From positions 1 to 20,266 of the forward strand of contig CAXTRQ010000110.1 of NCBI GenBank assembly GCA_964246705.1: a stretch of DNA of 20,266 bases, in the 5' to 3' direction. The notes beneath the pieces are model-generated. The model was given only the letters and a program-made list of their open reading frames with translations. It did not search any database and was not told the origin of the DNA. The translations under genes were made by a program, and so were the position numbers. Positions 1-7,678 of the stretch are shown here, piece after piece. Numbering within the stretch: the first letter of the stretch is position 1; each line of letters starts with the position of its first letter. This stretch comes from DASZCR01 sp964246705 (GTDB lineage: Bacteria > Acidobacteriota > Blastocatellia > Pyrinomonadales > Pyrinomonadaceae).

Positions 1-332
1 ATCGCGCGGATTTTAAACCGCGCGACCAAACCATCACGGTCTCGGAATGGCTCGCTTACGGAGTCGAGCGTGTCCCCGTGCTTTATGACGAAGTTGAAAA
101 GCGTATCGCCGCGATGCGCTCCGGAGAGTTGCAATCAGGCGCGCTCGGCGACGCTACGCAGACGAAAGTCGTTATCCTCTCTTCGGGCAACCCTTCAACA
201 GACCCCGCCCCACAAGATGCACTCGGCGCAAAGAACATCAAGCTCACTGGTGAGACAGCTAAAGTGCAACAACCCTCGCTTTTCGACTTCGCACGCAAGC
301 GGCGCGAAACCGTGCTTGTCAAAACGAAATAG
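1..332 (+). CDS. C-terminal part of an unidentified protein (5' end outside window)
   Basis: An open frame runs from the left edge (codons starting at base 3) to a TAG at 330-332 and encodes about 109 residues. The visible start includes TVSEWLAYGVERVPVLYDEV, followed by a low-complexity, Ser/Gly/Thr-rich stretch and a basic C-terminus ending RKRRETVLVKTK. A GTG at 78 could be read as a start, but the frame is open and protein-like upstream of it, so truncation at the window edge is more likely. The EWL..A..RVP....E pattern reminds me of the C-terminal tails of bacterial caspase-like (peptidase C14) proteins, in which an EF-hand-like 'ITxxEWLxYAxxRVP' segment occurs. The catalytic domain is not in the window, so no function is assigned. 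The DUF3224 gene follows 48 bases downstream on the same strand. Confidence 0.6.
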   Translation, partial: RADFKPRDQTITVSEWLAYGVERVPVLYDEVEKRIAAMRSGELQSGALGDATQTKVVILSSGNPSTDPAPQDALGAKNIKLTGETAKVQQPSLFDFARKRRETVLVKTK

Positions 333-380
333 ATGTAGCATCGAGTGAGCACGAAAATACAAACCAGTAAGGAGGCGGTC

Positions 381-785
381 ATGACGAATCATGCCAGCGG
401 AGAGTTTGATGTGAAGGTGAATCATCAGGCGCAGGAGGACAACGTCGGAGACCCGACCGTGAGCAGGATGTCTCTTGACAAGCAGTTTCGAGGCGATCTC
501 GAAGCCACCAGTAAAGGTCAGATGTTGGCTGTCGGTACGGAAGTCGAAGGCTCAGCCGGTTACGTTGCGATGGAGCGAGTCACGGGCAAGTTGCATGGCC
601 GCAAAGGGACATTCGCATTGCAGCACAGTGGAACCATGACGCGCGGTGTCCCGCAACTCGTCATCACTGTCGTGCCAGATTCCGGCACTGATCAACTCGC
701 AGGGCTTTCCGGCAACATGACGATCAACATCGTCGAGGGCAAGCACTCTTACGACTTCGAGTACACGCTCGCTCAGCCTCTTTGA
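381..785 (+). CDS. DUF3224 domain-containing protein
   Basis: This 134-residue soluble protein has no signal peptide. The ATG at 381 is preferred over an upstream GTG at 345 because a strong Shine-Dalgarno (AAGGAGG, 369-375) ends five bases before it. The whole protein matches the DUF3224 family as I know it: an N-terminal ASGEFDVKV strand, the RMSLDKQFRGDLEATSKG block (about residues 30-47), then GSAGYVAMERVTGKLHGR and LQHSGTMTRG, and a C-terminal HSYDFEYTL strand. The family is a small allene-oxide-cyclase-like beta barrel of unknown biochemical role, common in soil bacteria. Length and motif order are those of a complete member. It follows the truncated upstream gene by 48 bases and may be co-transcribed with it; nothing in the context fixes a function. 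Confidence 0.93.
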   Translation: MTNHASGEFDVKVNHQAQEDNVGDPTVSRMSLDKQFRGDLEATSKGQMLAVGTEVEGSAGYVAMERVTGKLHGRKGTFALQHSGTMTRGVPQLVITVVPDSGTDQLAGLSGNMTINIVEGKHSYDFEYTLAQPL

Positions 786-837
786 AATCCGGCCGAATGC
801 ACAAAACCGCGAGGCCAGCATGTCGGAGCGCGTCTTC

Positions 838-869
838 AAAATCATGGCTCGTTTGATTTCAAGAGCCAT
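838..869 (-). terminator. Weak intrinsic terminator after the transpeptidase gene
   Basis: A 7-bp perfect stem (ATGGCTC 844-850 with GAGCCAT 863-869) with a 12-base loop lies 26 bases past the stop of the minus-strand gene. On the minus strand it is followed by GATTTTG. The U-run is short, so termination efficiency is uncertain. Confidence 0.35.
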
Positions 870-894
870 CTACAAAATTAAGATTTCTAACGGG

Positions 895-2787
895 CTACCA
901 AGCAATACCGTAGTCCTCGCCGTGGTTGCTCGATCCGCCCCACATTGTACCGTGTGCACGGTCGAACTGAATGGCGTTGATAGGCCCGGACGTGCGCTCC
1001 TCAAAAGTTAGCTCGTAGCCCATCCGGCGCAGTTCCGAGCGCACCCACGGCGGCATGGACTCGGCGAGCAAGATACGTCCCGGCCTCGATTCGTGCTCGC
1101 CGAAGGAGCTTCGCATCTGGAAGCTGTTGATGTTCGGAGCCTCTGTCGCCTCCTGCACGTTCATGCCGAACTCGACGACGTTAAGGAAGAATTGCAAGAG
1201 GTTCTGATCTTGGCTGTCGCCACCCTGTACGGCGAAGGCGAGGAACGGCTTTGCATCCTTCAAGGCGAGTGTGGGCGTGAGCGTGACGCGCGGGCGCTTG
1301 CCCGGCTCGATGACGTTGAAAATGCTCTCCGCCGGGTCAGTCACGAAGCTCTGCGCGCGCTGGCTCAAGCCGATGCCTGTATGTCCGGCGATGACCGCAG
1401 GTATCCAACCGCCGCTCGGCGTCACGGAGACGACCCAGCCTTCCTCGTCCGCCGCCTCGACCGAGGTTGTGCCCGCGTAGAAAGACCTCTGGAAGCTGTT
1501 ATCACGCTCAAGCGATGAACTGTCCTGCGTGCGCGCGGGCGCGACGCCGGGTTTTGGCTTCGGTGCGTTCCACTTTTCCAGTGCGTTCAAGTAAGGATTC
1601 TTCTCGCCTTGGAACGGGTACGGGTCGCCGGGGGCGATGGCGGGATCGTTGCGCTCCCAGTTGATCTGTTTCGCGCGCTGCTTCGCATAGTCTTTTGAGA
1701 GTAGCCCTTGAATCGGCTCGGCTGGCGGGAAGTACTGGTCGCCGTAGTAGAAATCCCGGTCGGCAAAAGCCATGCTCATCGTTTGGTAGATGGCGTGGAT
1801 GTAGCGCGCGCTGTTATAGCCCATCTGCTTGAGGTCGAAGTTTTCCAGAATGTTCAAGGCTTGGAGCATGGCCGGGCCTTGCGTCCAGAGCGTGAGCTTG
1901 TAGACCTCTATCCCGCGATACGTGGTCTTGACCGGCTCCTCGACGCGCACCTTCCAGTTGGCGAGGTCTTCGGCAGTAATCAGCCCGCCTTCTTCTTTGA
2001 TGCCGCGCGCCATCTCGCGCGCGATGTCGCCTCTGTAGAATCGGTCATACGCGGCATAGATGGCCTCCTTCCGGTTCTTGCCCGCCGCGAGCGCCTGTTG
2101 CTCTGCCTCGACCAGCTTGCGAAGCGTGGCCGCCAATTCCGGCTGGTGAAAGACCTCGCCTGCCTCCGGCGCTTCGCGCTGCTGACCGCGATGCGGCAGC
2201 AGGACTTCGCGCGAGTAGCGCCACTGCTTCAGCCATTTCTTTTCGCGCTCGATGGTATTGGCGAGTTGCGCCTCGATGGGATAGCCGTCAGCCATCTGGA
2301 TTGACGGCTCAAGTACGTCTTTAAGACTGAGCTTGCCATACTCGGCCAGCATCAAGAGGATGCCGCCCGGCGTGCCCGGCGTGACCGCTGCGAGCGGCCC
2401 GTACTCCGGTGGGTGCTCCAACTTCTTCGACTTGTAGAACTCAGCCGTCGCACCCGACGGAGCTACTCCGAGGGCGTTGATGCCGATGACCTTTCCGGTG
2501 TGCGGGTTATAGATGAGCGCTTGCGTCTCGCCGCCCCAGGAGAGCGTGTCCCACATCGTCGAGGCGGCGGCGATCATCGCGCAGGCGGCGTCCACGGCAT
2601 TGCCGCCTTTCTGAAAGATCATCGCCCCGGCGGTCGCCGCCAGCGGTTTGCCGGTGATAGCCATCCAGTGTTTACCGTGAAGGACAGGTTTTTGAGTTCT
2701 TTGCGCATAGAGGCTCGCCGGGAACGTGAGCAACACCATGGCGGAGAGAAAAAGATTGAAGAGCCGCTTTGCTTTATGGATGAGCAT
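895..2787 (-). CDS. Secreted gamma-glutamyltransferase-family Ntn hydrolase
   Basis: The protein has 630 residues and an N-terminal signal peptide (basic MLIHKAKR, hydrophobic core, predicted cut near SLYAQ, residues 25-29), so it acts outside the cytoplasm. The N-terminal half has family hallmarks: ATAGAMIFQKGGNAVDAACA (residues 51-70), TPGTPGG (136-142) and the LTAEDL-like LITAEDL (269-275). Autocleavage would occur before Thr440 in AGTTS, giving large and small subunits. Family members remove or transfer gamma-glutamyl groups, for example from glutathione. The small-subunit ligand loop is atypical: the usual SSM after GKRP is replaced by RVTLTP (500-505), and the usual PGG reads QGG (521-523). 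The substrate could therefore differ. The start has an AGGAAG site upstream. It lies downstream of the TonB receptor on the same strand, separated by a terminator. Confidence 0.9.
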   Translation of the reverse strand: MLIHKAKRLFNLFLSAMVLLTFPASLYAQRTQKPVLHGKHWMAITGKPLAATAGAMIFQKGGNAVDAACAMIAAASTMWDTLSWGGETQALIYNPHTGKVIGINALGVAPSGATAEFYKSKKLEHPPEYGPLAAVTPGTPGGILLMLAEYGKLSLKDVLEPSIQMADGYPIEAQLANTIEREKKWLKQWRYSREVLLPHRGQQREAPEAGEVFHQPELAATLRKLVEAEQQALAAGKNRKEAIYAAYDRFYRGDIAREMARGIKEEGGLITAEDLANWKVRVEEPVKTTYRGIEVYKLTLWTQGPAMLQALNILENFDLKQMGYNSARYIHAIYQTMSMAFADRDFYYGDQYFPPAEPIQGLLSKDYAKQRAKQINWERNDPAIAPGDPYPFQGEKNPYLNALEKWNAPKPKPGVAPARTQDSSSLERDNSFQRSFYAGTTSVEAADEEGWVVSVTPSGGWIPAVIAGHTGIGLSQRAQSFVTDPAESIFNVIEPGKRPRVTLTPTLALKDAKPFLAFAVQGGDSQDQNLLQFFLNVVEFGMNVQEATEAPNINSFQMRSSFGEHESRPGRILLAESMPPWVRSELRRMGYELTFEERTSGPINAIQFDRAHGTMWGGSSNHGEDYGIAW

Positions 2788-2883
2788 CTGGTTTCTTCCT
2801 ACGGACTAAGATTTAGACTTGGCCTTTCGACAGTAAAGCAGAAGGTGATCAGACTTTGTTCCCTTCCCTTTATCGTCACTGAT

Positions 2884-2919
2884 AAAAAATTGCGCCGGGT
2901 CTTTGATCTGACCCGGCGC
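2884..2919 (-). terminator. Intrinsic terminator of the TonB-receptor gene
   Basis: A perfect 10-bp GC-rich stem (GCGCCGGGTC 2892-2901 with GACCCGGCGC 2910-2919) has an 8-base loop. On the minus strand it is followed by AA and then six T (complement of 2884-2889). It sits 31 bases after the receptor stop codon and on the correct strand. This is the clearest terminator in the window. Confidence 0.88.
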
Positions 2920-2950
2920 GTCGAAGGTTTGGAGACTGGCCGACGCCATT

Positions 2951-5900
2951 TCAGTAGATTAATTTCAGGGCGAACTGAATCTGACGCGAGGAGCCGGAGT
3001 CGCCAGTAGCAAAACGCGTGTTGGTGATGACGCGCAAGGTAGTGCCTCCCGCCTGTCCCACGCGTCCTGGCTGCCCGAAGTTCGCGTGATTGAAGATCTC
3101 GAAGAACTCGGCACGGAACTGCACGCGCACGCTCTCAGTCAGGTTAGTGTTTTTGATAACTGAGAAGTCCACGTTGTTGAAGCGCGGCCCGATGATGACG
3201 TTGCGCCCCATGTTCCCGAAGTGAAACACCGTGCGACCGTTGACGACCGTGACGGGCAGCGCAAAGGCCGATCCGCCGGGGCAGGAACCGCCCGCGCGCG
3301 GGTCGCAGACCGTGCTCGTGAACCACTGGTTTGGATTGCCTGTGATTTGGACGGGGCCGATGAGGTCTGGCCTGAGCGTCGCCAGTCCGGTCAGGGCGTT
3401 GGCGTTCGCCGCCCCTGCGCCTGTGATGGCAACAGCGTTTCCGGCCAGAATGTTGACCGGGTTGCCGCTCTGCGACTGAACGATGGCGGTTAACTCCCAG
3501 CCTTCGACCAGACGGTTACCGCGAAACGGAAGTTCGTAGAGGCCGCTGAGGACGAAGCGGTGGCGCGCGTCGAAGTCTGAGAGGCCACGGTCGCCGCGCA
3601 GGTTAAAGCTGTCCTGCACGGTCACGCCCTGCGAACTCTGCGAGTTGTAGTCAATAGATTTAGAGTAGGTGTAAGAAGTGTTGAACTGGAGACCACGCGA
3701 GAGCCGCTTATTGGCTGTCACCCACAGCGCATTATAACTGGAGTTGCCAGTGCCTTCGCGCTCGGTGATGTTCAGGAGCGGCACGTTTGGCGAGATCGCG
3801 CTGGACGCCGAGACGGTAGCGAATGGGCGCGTGCCGTCGGGTCTGAGTTGATTGATATTGCGCGTCAGGCGCAGGTGCGTGCCCTTCGAGCCGAAGTAAC
3901 CGACGGTGACACCGAGGTTGCGCACCACTTCACGCTGAAAGTTCAAGTTCCAAGACTGTACGTAGGCGTTGTCGAAACCGGGGTCGGTGGCATTGGGAGA
4001 GAGTGTGCTGCCGGGCACGGCGTTGCCGGGAAGAATCGCGTTAGCGAAGGTGGTCGTCCGGTTCGCGGGCAGTGCGACGGGGTTGGCGAAGGGCGGGTTC
4101 GATGCGAGGCCGGTCACGAGGTTCGTGATTGGCTGATCAACCAGCACGGCATAGGCTCCGCGCACAGAGGTTTTGCCGTCGCCCCAAGGGTCCCAAGCGA
4201 AGCCGATGCGCGGCTGGAGGTTTTTATTGTTGGTCTCGTAGATGGGTGCGATGCCGTTGTTGACACGGACAAGCGTGCCCGTGGTCGGGTCGAAATTGAC
4301 GAAGCGATTGAAACGCTCGGTCGGCGACATGTTCCAGTCATAGCGCAGACCAAGTTCGAGCGTCAGGTTCGGGCGCACCTTGTAGTTGTCCTGCGCGAAC
4401 ATGCCGAGCGAGCCTTGGCTGATGCTGCTGGAAACGTCGCCCAGCGTCACAGTGAAGGTGCTCGCCGTCCCTGAGAGGAAGTTGTTGATGTTGGCGAAGC
4501 CGAATGTGCCCGTGTCGAGATTGAAGTTGTTATTGAGGAAGCGGCGGAACTCGCCGCCGAACTTGAACGAGTGAGAGCCGCGCAGATAGTTGAGCGTGTC
4601 GGAGAAGATGAATGTCGTGTCGCCGCGCCCCTGCGGGAAGCCTGCGGGGCCACCAAAGTTGAGCGAGGAGCCTGTGATGCTGATTTGCGGTAGCCCGATA
4701 GCCTGATTGACGCCGTTGTTGATGCCGAAGTCCGCAGGGTTCAACTGCGCGTTCGGCGTGAACGAGATATTGATGCGGTTGAAGCCGAAGCGCGCCTCGT
4801 TGACCAGATTCGGCCCGAAGGTGTGGCTTTCGTTGAAGGTGAAAATCTGCCGCCGCGACTGGCGCGTGTCGCCGAAGCCGGGGATCGAGTTGCCCTGCAA
4901 ATTCGGCTCGCCGCGAAAGTCGCGCTGGACTGCATAGTAGCCGTGCAAGCGGTCTCTCTCGCTGAGAGTGTGTGTGATGTCTATCGTTCCCTGATCGATG
5001 TTGACCGGAGCCGTGTCCGAGCCGACGAAGCGCGGCGAGCCGTTCGCCCCCGTGGTGTTCGCGCGCGGAATCAATTCAAGCAACCTCCGCGTGGTCGGGT
5101 TCGTGGCCGCCGCGCGTTGCGCGTCGCTCAGCACATCCGTATTGAGCGTGAGTCCCTGTCGCTGGCGCAGTCCCTCGTAAGAGAAGAAGAAAAACGTCTT
5201 GTTCTTGCCCTTATAGCTCCAGACGGAGCCGCCCGCGCCGAAGTGCGGCAGCAGCACAGGCCCGCCGATGGCGAACCCAAATTGGTTGCGCTTGAAGGGC
5301 GGCTTCTTGGCTTCAAAAAAGTTGCGCGCGTCGAGCGCCTCGTTGCGCAGGAATTCAAAAAGCTCGCCGTGAAATTCGTTCGTGCCGGAGCGCGTCGCGA
5401 TGTTGACGACCGCGCCGGAGTTGCGTCCGTACTCGGCGCTGAAAGTGGAGTTATCGGCCTTGAACTCTGACACCGTATTGATTGACGGTTGGAAGGTAAT
5501 CTGGTTCTGCACCATGTCGTTGAGGTTGACGCCGTTAATTTGAAAGTTGACCGTGTCCTCGCGGTTCCCGGCGGTGTTGATGGCGAAAGAACCCTGCCCG
5601 CGCAAGGGAGCGGTCAAAAATCCGTTCTGCGGCGGCGTGACCGAGCCGGGTATCAGCAGGCCGAGGTCAACGAAGTGCCGCCCGTTTAAGGGAATCTCCT
5701 GCACGGTGCGCTGGTTGATGACCGTGCCGACAGAAGTGGTCGCCGTCTCGATGACGGCAGTATCGGAAGTGACCGTCACCTCCTGCGCGACGTTGCCGAC
5801 CGTGAGTTGGAAATTCTGCTGGACTGTGCGCGCAACTTCGAGGTTGAGGGTGTTGACGACCTGCGTCTGGAAGCCCTGCGCCTGAACCTCCACCCGATAG

Positions 5901-6142
5901 ACGCCGGGTAGGAGCGACGCCACCTGATAATTGCCATCGCTATCGGTCTGCACCGTTCGCTCAACACTCGTGGCCTGACTGCGCACGGTCACTTTCGCGT
6001 CGGGCACGACCGCGCCCTGCGGATCGGTCACGGCTCCTTGGAGCGTCGCCGTCGATTGAGCATGTGCGAAGGAACCGAATGCAATACATAAGAGCAGGCA
6101 CAGCAGCCCTGTGATGAGATTGATTTTACCCATACCCTTCAT
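2951..6142 (-). CDS. TonB-dependent receptor with carboxypeptidase regulatory-like domain (Oar-like)
   Basis: The protein has 1063 residues. The signal peptide (residues 1-29, ending FAHAQ) is followed by a carboxypeptidase-regulatory-like beta-sandwich (about 30-115; TLQGAVTDPQGAVVPDAKVT and DGNYQVASLLPGVYRVEV). The plug domain (about 120-250) contains VQEIPLNGRHF and the FSAEYGRNSGAVVNIATRSG block. A long outer-membrane barrel extends to the C-terminus, which ends in alternating hydrophobics and a terminal tyrosine (FALKLIY), as expected for BAM-assembled barrels. This architecture is greatly expanded in Acidobacteriota, where these proteins are thought to import oligosaccharides, peptides or siderophores; the substrate here is not evident. 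The start is fixed by GAAGGAGG just upstream of the ATG at 6142. A gntR-type regulator lies upstream on the same strand, with dyads in the gap. Confidence 0.95.
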   Translation of the reverse strand: MKGMGKINLITGLLCLLLCIAFGSFAHAQSTATLQGAVTDPQGAVVPDAKVTVRSQATSVERTVQTDSDGNYQVASLLPGVYRVEVQAQGFQTQVVNTLNLEVARTVQQNFQLTVGNVAQEVTVTSDTAVIETATTSVGTVINQRTVQEIPLNGRHFVDLGLLIPGSVTPPQNGFLTAPLRGQGSFAINTAGNREDTVNFQINGVNLNDMVQNQITFQPSINTVSEFKADNSTFSAEYGRNSGAVVNIATRSGTNEFHGELFEFLRNEALDARNFFEAKKPPFKRNQFGFAIGGPVLLPHFGAGGSVWSYKGKNKTFFFFSYEGLRQRQGLTLNTDVLSDAQRAAATNPTTRRLLELIPRANTTGANGSPRFVGSDTAPVNIDQGTIDITHTLSERDRLHGYYAVQRDFRGEPNLQGNSIPGFGDTRQSRRQIFTFNESHTFGPNLVNEARFGFNRINISFTPNAQLNPADFGINNGVNQAIGLPQISITGSSLNFGGPAGFPQGRGDTTFIFSDTLNYLRGSHSFKFGGEFRRFLNNNFNLDTGTFGFANINNFLSGTASTFTVTLGDVSSSISQGSLGMFAQDNYKVRPNLTLELGLRYDWNMSPTERFNRFVNFDPTTGTLVRVNNGIAPIYETNNKNLQPRIGFAWDPWGDGKTSVRGAYAVLVDQPITNLVTGLASNPPFANPVALPANRTTTFANAILPGNAVPGSTLSPNATDPGFDNAYVQSWNLNFQREVVRNLGVTVGYFGSKGTHLRLTRNINQLRPDGTRPFATVSASSAISPNVPLLNITEREGTGNSSYNALWVTANKRLSRGLQFNTSYTYSKSIDYNSQSSQGVTVQDSFNLRGDRGLSDFDARHRFVLSGLYELPFRGNRLVEGWELTAIVQSQSGNPVNILAGNAVAITGAGAANANALTGLATLRPDLIGPVQITGNPNQWFTSTVCDPRAGGSCPGGSAFALPVTVVNGRTVFHFGNMGRNVIIGPRFNNVDFSVIKNTNLTESVRVQFRAEFFEIFNHANFGQPGRVGQAGGTTLRVITNTRFATGDSGSSRQIQFALKLIY

Positions 6143-6223
6143 GACTCCTCCTTCAGAGCAGGCGCGCGAGACCGCGCTTGCGGTTAAACTGGCAACGACA
6201 CGTCAAAACGTTATCAGAATTAT

Positions 6224-6258
6224 TGCCAGAAAAATGGCACGGTGAGAATTTGTGCCAT
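6224..6258. promoter_or_regulatory. Overlapping TGCCA/TGGCA dyads upstream of the receptor gene
   Basis: Two inverted repeats share one arm. TGCCA (6224-6228) pairs with TGGCA (6235-6239) across six bases. ATGGCAC (6234-6240) pairs perfectly with GTGCCAT (6252-6258) across eleven bases. A further TGGCA occurs at 6190-6194. They lie about 80-115 bases before the receptor start, where an operator could sit. No protein is assigned; the adjacent GntR-type regulator is an obvious candidate, by inference only. Confidence 0.35.
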
Positions 6259-6312
6259 GTGCGCCCTATGGCTCGAACAATCCCTTCCGAAGCGAGCAGT
6301 CTACATCCTGAG

Positions 6313-6336
6313 ATTGTTCCGGGTAAATGGAACAAT
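6313..6336. promoter_or_regulatory. Perfect dyad ATTGTTCC-N8-GGAACAAT
   Basis: An 8-bp perfect inverted repeat with an 8-base spacer lies between the regulator gene and the receptor gene. A partial half-site (CGAACAAT) occurs at 6273-6280. There is no T-run on either strand, which argues against a terminator and for a protein-binding site. Confidence 0.4.
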
Positions 6337-6380
6337 GTGAAGTCCCGCCACAAACCGTTCCATGCAGGGGCGAGAGCGCA

Positions 6381-7346
6381 TCAAGAACGGATGGGGCGGA
6401 ACAACTTGATTGCTTCGAGAACTTCGAGCGTTTCTTCGGATAAGGTGGTGTCGAAACGGAGTTCCCGAACTCTGGGCGGAATCAGTTCGCGGACTCGCGA
6501 ATCAGAGATGGGCGAGACGTAAACCGTCTGCGCACGGCGGGCGAGCGAACGAACGAGAGGCAGGTCTGTGTGGCTGACGGCTGTGATGCTCTCAACGAGC
6601 GCGCGCGGAGTACCAATCTGAAGCAGACTTTGGCGGAAGGCGGGAAAGTAATCCGCGTTCGAGACTATCATCAAAACAGAGCCTTGCTTTGTGGCGTTGA
6701 CGATGGACGGAATGAAAGATGGATTGAGACGCAACTGTAAAAGCTTCTTCCGGTATTTCGACGTGAGGCTTTTCACCTGCTTGTAATGAAAGTGGGTCGT
6801 TGCGATGTAGTCCGCCCTCGACAGCATGCCAGCGGTGCGGCGGTCGGACATTTCGAGTCGAGTTAATAGTACCGGGTGAACGGTAATGCCCAGCCTCCCT
6901 GAAATCTCGTGGGCGAAGAGGCCGACCTGCTCCTCGTTGCATTCTATGACAACGAGCCGGACTGACGTGTGGCGGCGCTTGCTGACGAAGCCTTGCACCA
7001 GCGAGACGTATTCGGACGGACTGATTTTTAGACCGGCGGCCTCAGAAACGTGCGACTTGATGAGGCGGAAGAGAGAAAGGCAGTAAGCCTGTTCGAGGTC
7101 AGACGGCTCCACATCTGAGACGAAAGCACCAGACCCACGCTTGAGGGTGATGTATCCTTCGGCCTGCAACCGCTGGTAGATGGCGAAGGCCGTCTTGAGG
7201 TTGATGCCGTTGCGCTGTGCGAGTTGCCGAACACTGGGGAGACGGTCGTCCGCACGCAGCTTGCCCATGTGCAGAGCCGTGAGCAATTGCATGTGAGCCT
7301 GTTCAAAAAGCCCTTCCTTTTGATTTTTGTCCAGCAGGAAATGCAA
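6381..7346 (-). CDS. GntR-family transcriptional regulator
   Basis: An N-terminal winged helix-turn-helix of the GntR type is clear: a LFEQAHMQLLTALHMGKL helix, then ADDRLPSVRQLAQRNGINLK, then IYQRLQAEGYITLKRGSGAFV. The C-terminal part of about 230 residues has alternating hydrophobic strands (VRLVVIECNEEQVGLFA; VLMIVSNADYF) that suggest a ligand-sensing alpha/beta domain, not the aminotransferase domain of MocR types. The start is ambiguous. A GTG at 7376 is open, but a Shine-Dalgarno (GGGAGGAG, complement of 7355-7362) lies inside that extension. The TTG at 7346, ten bases after it, begins a typical family N-terminus (HFLLDKN) and is chosen here. An in-frame ATC sits at the ideal distance from the same site. 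The gene lies upstream of the TonB receptor and is divergent from the ATPase gene. Confidence 0.88.
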   Translation of the reverse strand: MHFLLDKNQKEGLFEQAHMQLLTALHMGKLRADDRLPSVRQLAQRNGINLKTAFAIYQRLQAEGYITLKRGSGAFVSDVEPSDLEQAYCLSLFRLIKSHVSEAAGLKISPSEYVSLVQGFVSKRRHTSVRLVVIECNEEQVGLFAHEISGRLGITVHPVLLTRLEMSDRRTAGMLSRADYIATTHFHYKQVKSLTSKYRKKLLQLRLNPSFIPSIVNATKQGSVLMIVSNADYFPAFRQSLLQIGTPRALVESITAVSHTDLPLVRSLARRAQTVYVSPISDSRVRELIPPRVRELRFDTTLSEETLEVLEAIKLFRPIRS

Positions 7347-7382
7347 GCCGATGACTCCTCCCGTCAGCCTCGACACACGCAG

Positions 7383-7481
7383 AGGCTTTGCCTATTTATT
7401 CAGGAAAACATGCATATCATGATGCGGTCACCCATTCATGCAAGATTTATGCGAACTGCTTTGAATGAATTAGGCAAAGCT
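7383..7481. repeat. Imperfect inverted repeat, 20-base arms, enclosing the gntR promoter region
   Basis: The left arm (7383-7402) and right arm (7462-7481) are inverted copies with a perfect 10-bp core (GCTTTGCCTA 7385-7394 with TAGGCAAAGC 7471-7480). They match outward to TTATTCA/TGAATGA with one mismatch and two single-base gaps. About 59 bases separate them, including the 8-bp palindrome ATCATGAT. They could be paired operators for DNA looping or the ends of a small non-autonomous element. No target duplication is visible. Confidence 0.6.
7414..7443 (-). promoter_or_regulatory. Candidate sigma-70 promoter for the GntR gene
   Basis: On the minus strand, TTGCAT (complement of 7438-7443) and TGATAT (complement of 7414-7419) are separated by 18 bases and lie about 70 bases before the chosen start. 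It falls inside the inverted repeat. The match to consensus is moderate. Confidence 0.3.
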
Positions 7482-7614
7482 GGATGAAGCAGGTTGTCGA
7501 CACTTCCTTGGCGGCATAAGGCTCTGCTCTTTGACCACGCAGAGTATCTCCGCACAATGGTCAGTGTTTTCAACATGCGTGATTCTATCACTTCCCTCCC
7601 CTCGAAAAATCTTC

Positions 7615-7643
7615 TTGCTATGCATTACTTTTGGCACTATAGT
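7615..7643 (+). promoter_or_regulatory. Sigma-70 promoter for the ATPase/winged-helix module
   Basis: TTGCTA (7615-7620) and TATAGT (7638-7643) are separated by exactly 17 bases. Transcription would start near 7650, about 29 bases before the TTG start codon of the ATPase gene. A Shine-Dalgarno (AAAGGAG) lies between them. Confidence 0.5.
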
Positions 7644-7678
7644 CTTAAAATTGATACCTACCACGAAAGGAGTGGGAT

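Noticed and set aside
1093..2304. Several plus-strand open frames of 140-200 codons opposite the transpeptidase gene
   Set aside because: They are complementary shadows of a clearly recognised gene in GC-rich DNA, without family motifs or ribosome sites.
6235..6256. TGGCACG-like sequence as a sigma-54 promoter for the receptor or regulator
   Set aside because: The -12 TTGC element is missing at the required spacing on both strands, and no enhancer-binding protein gene is nearby.
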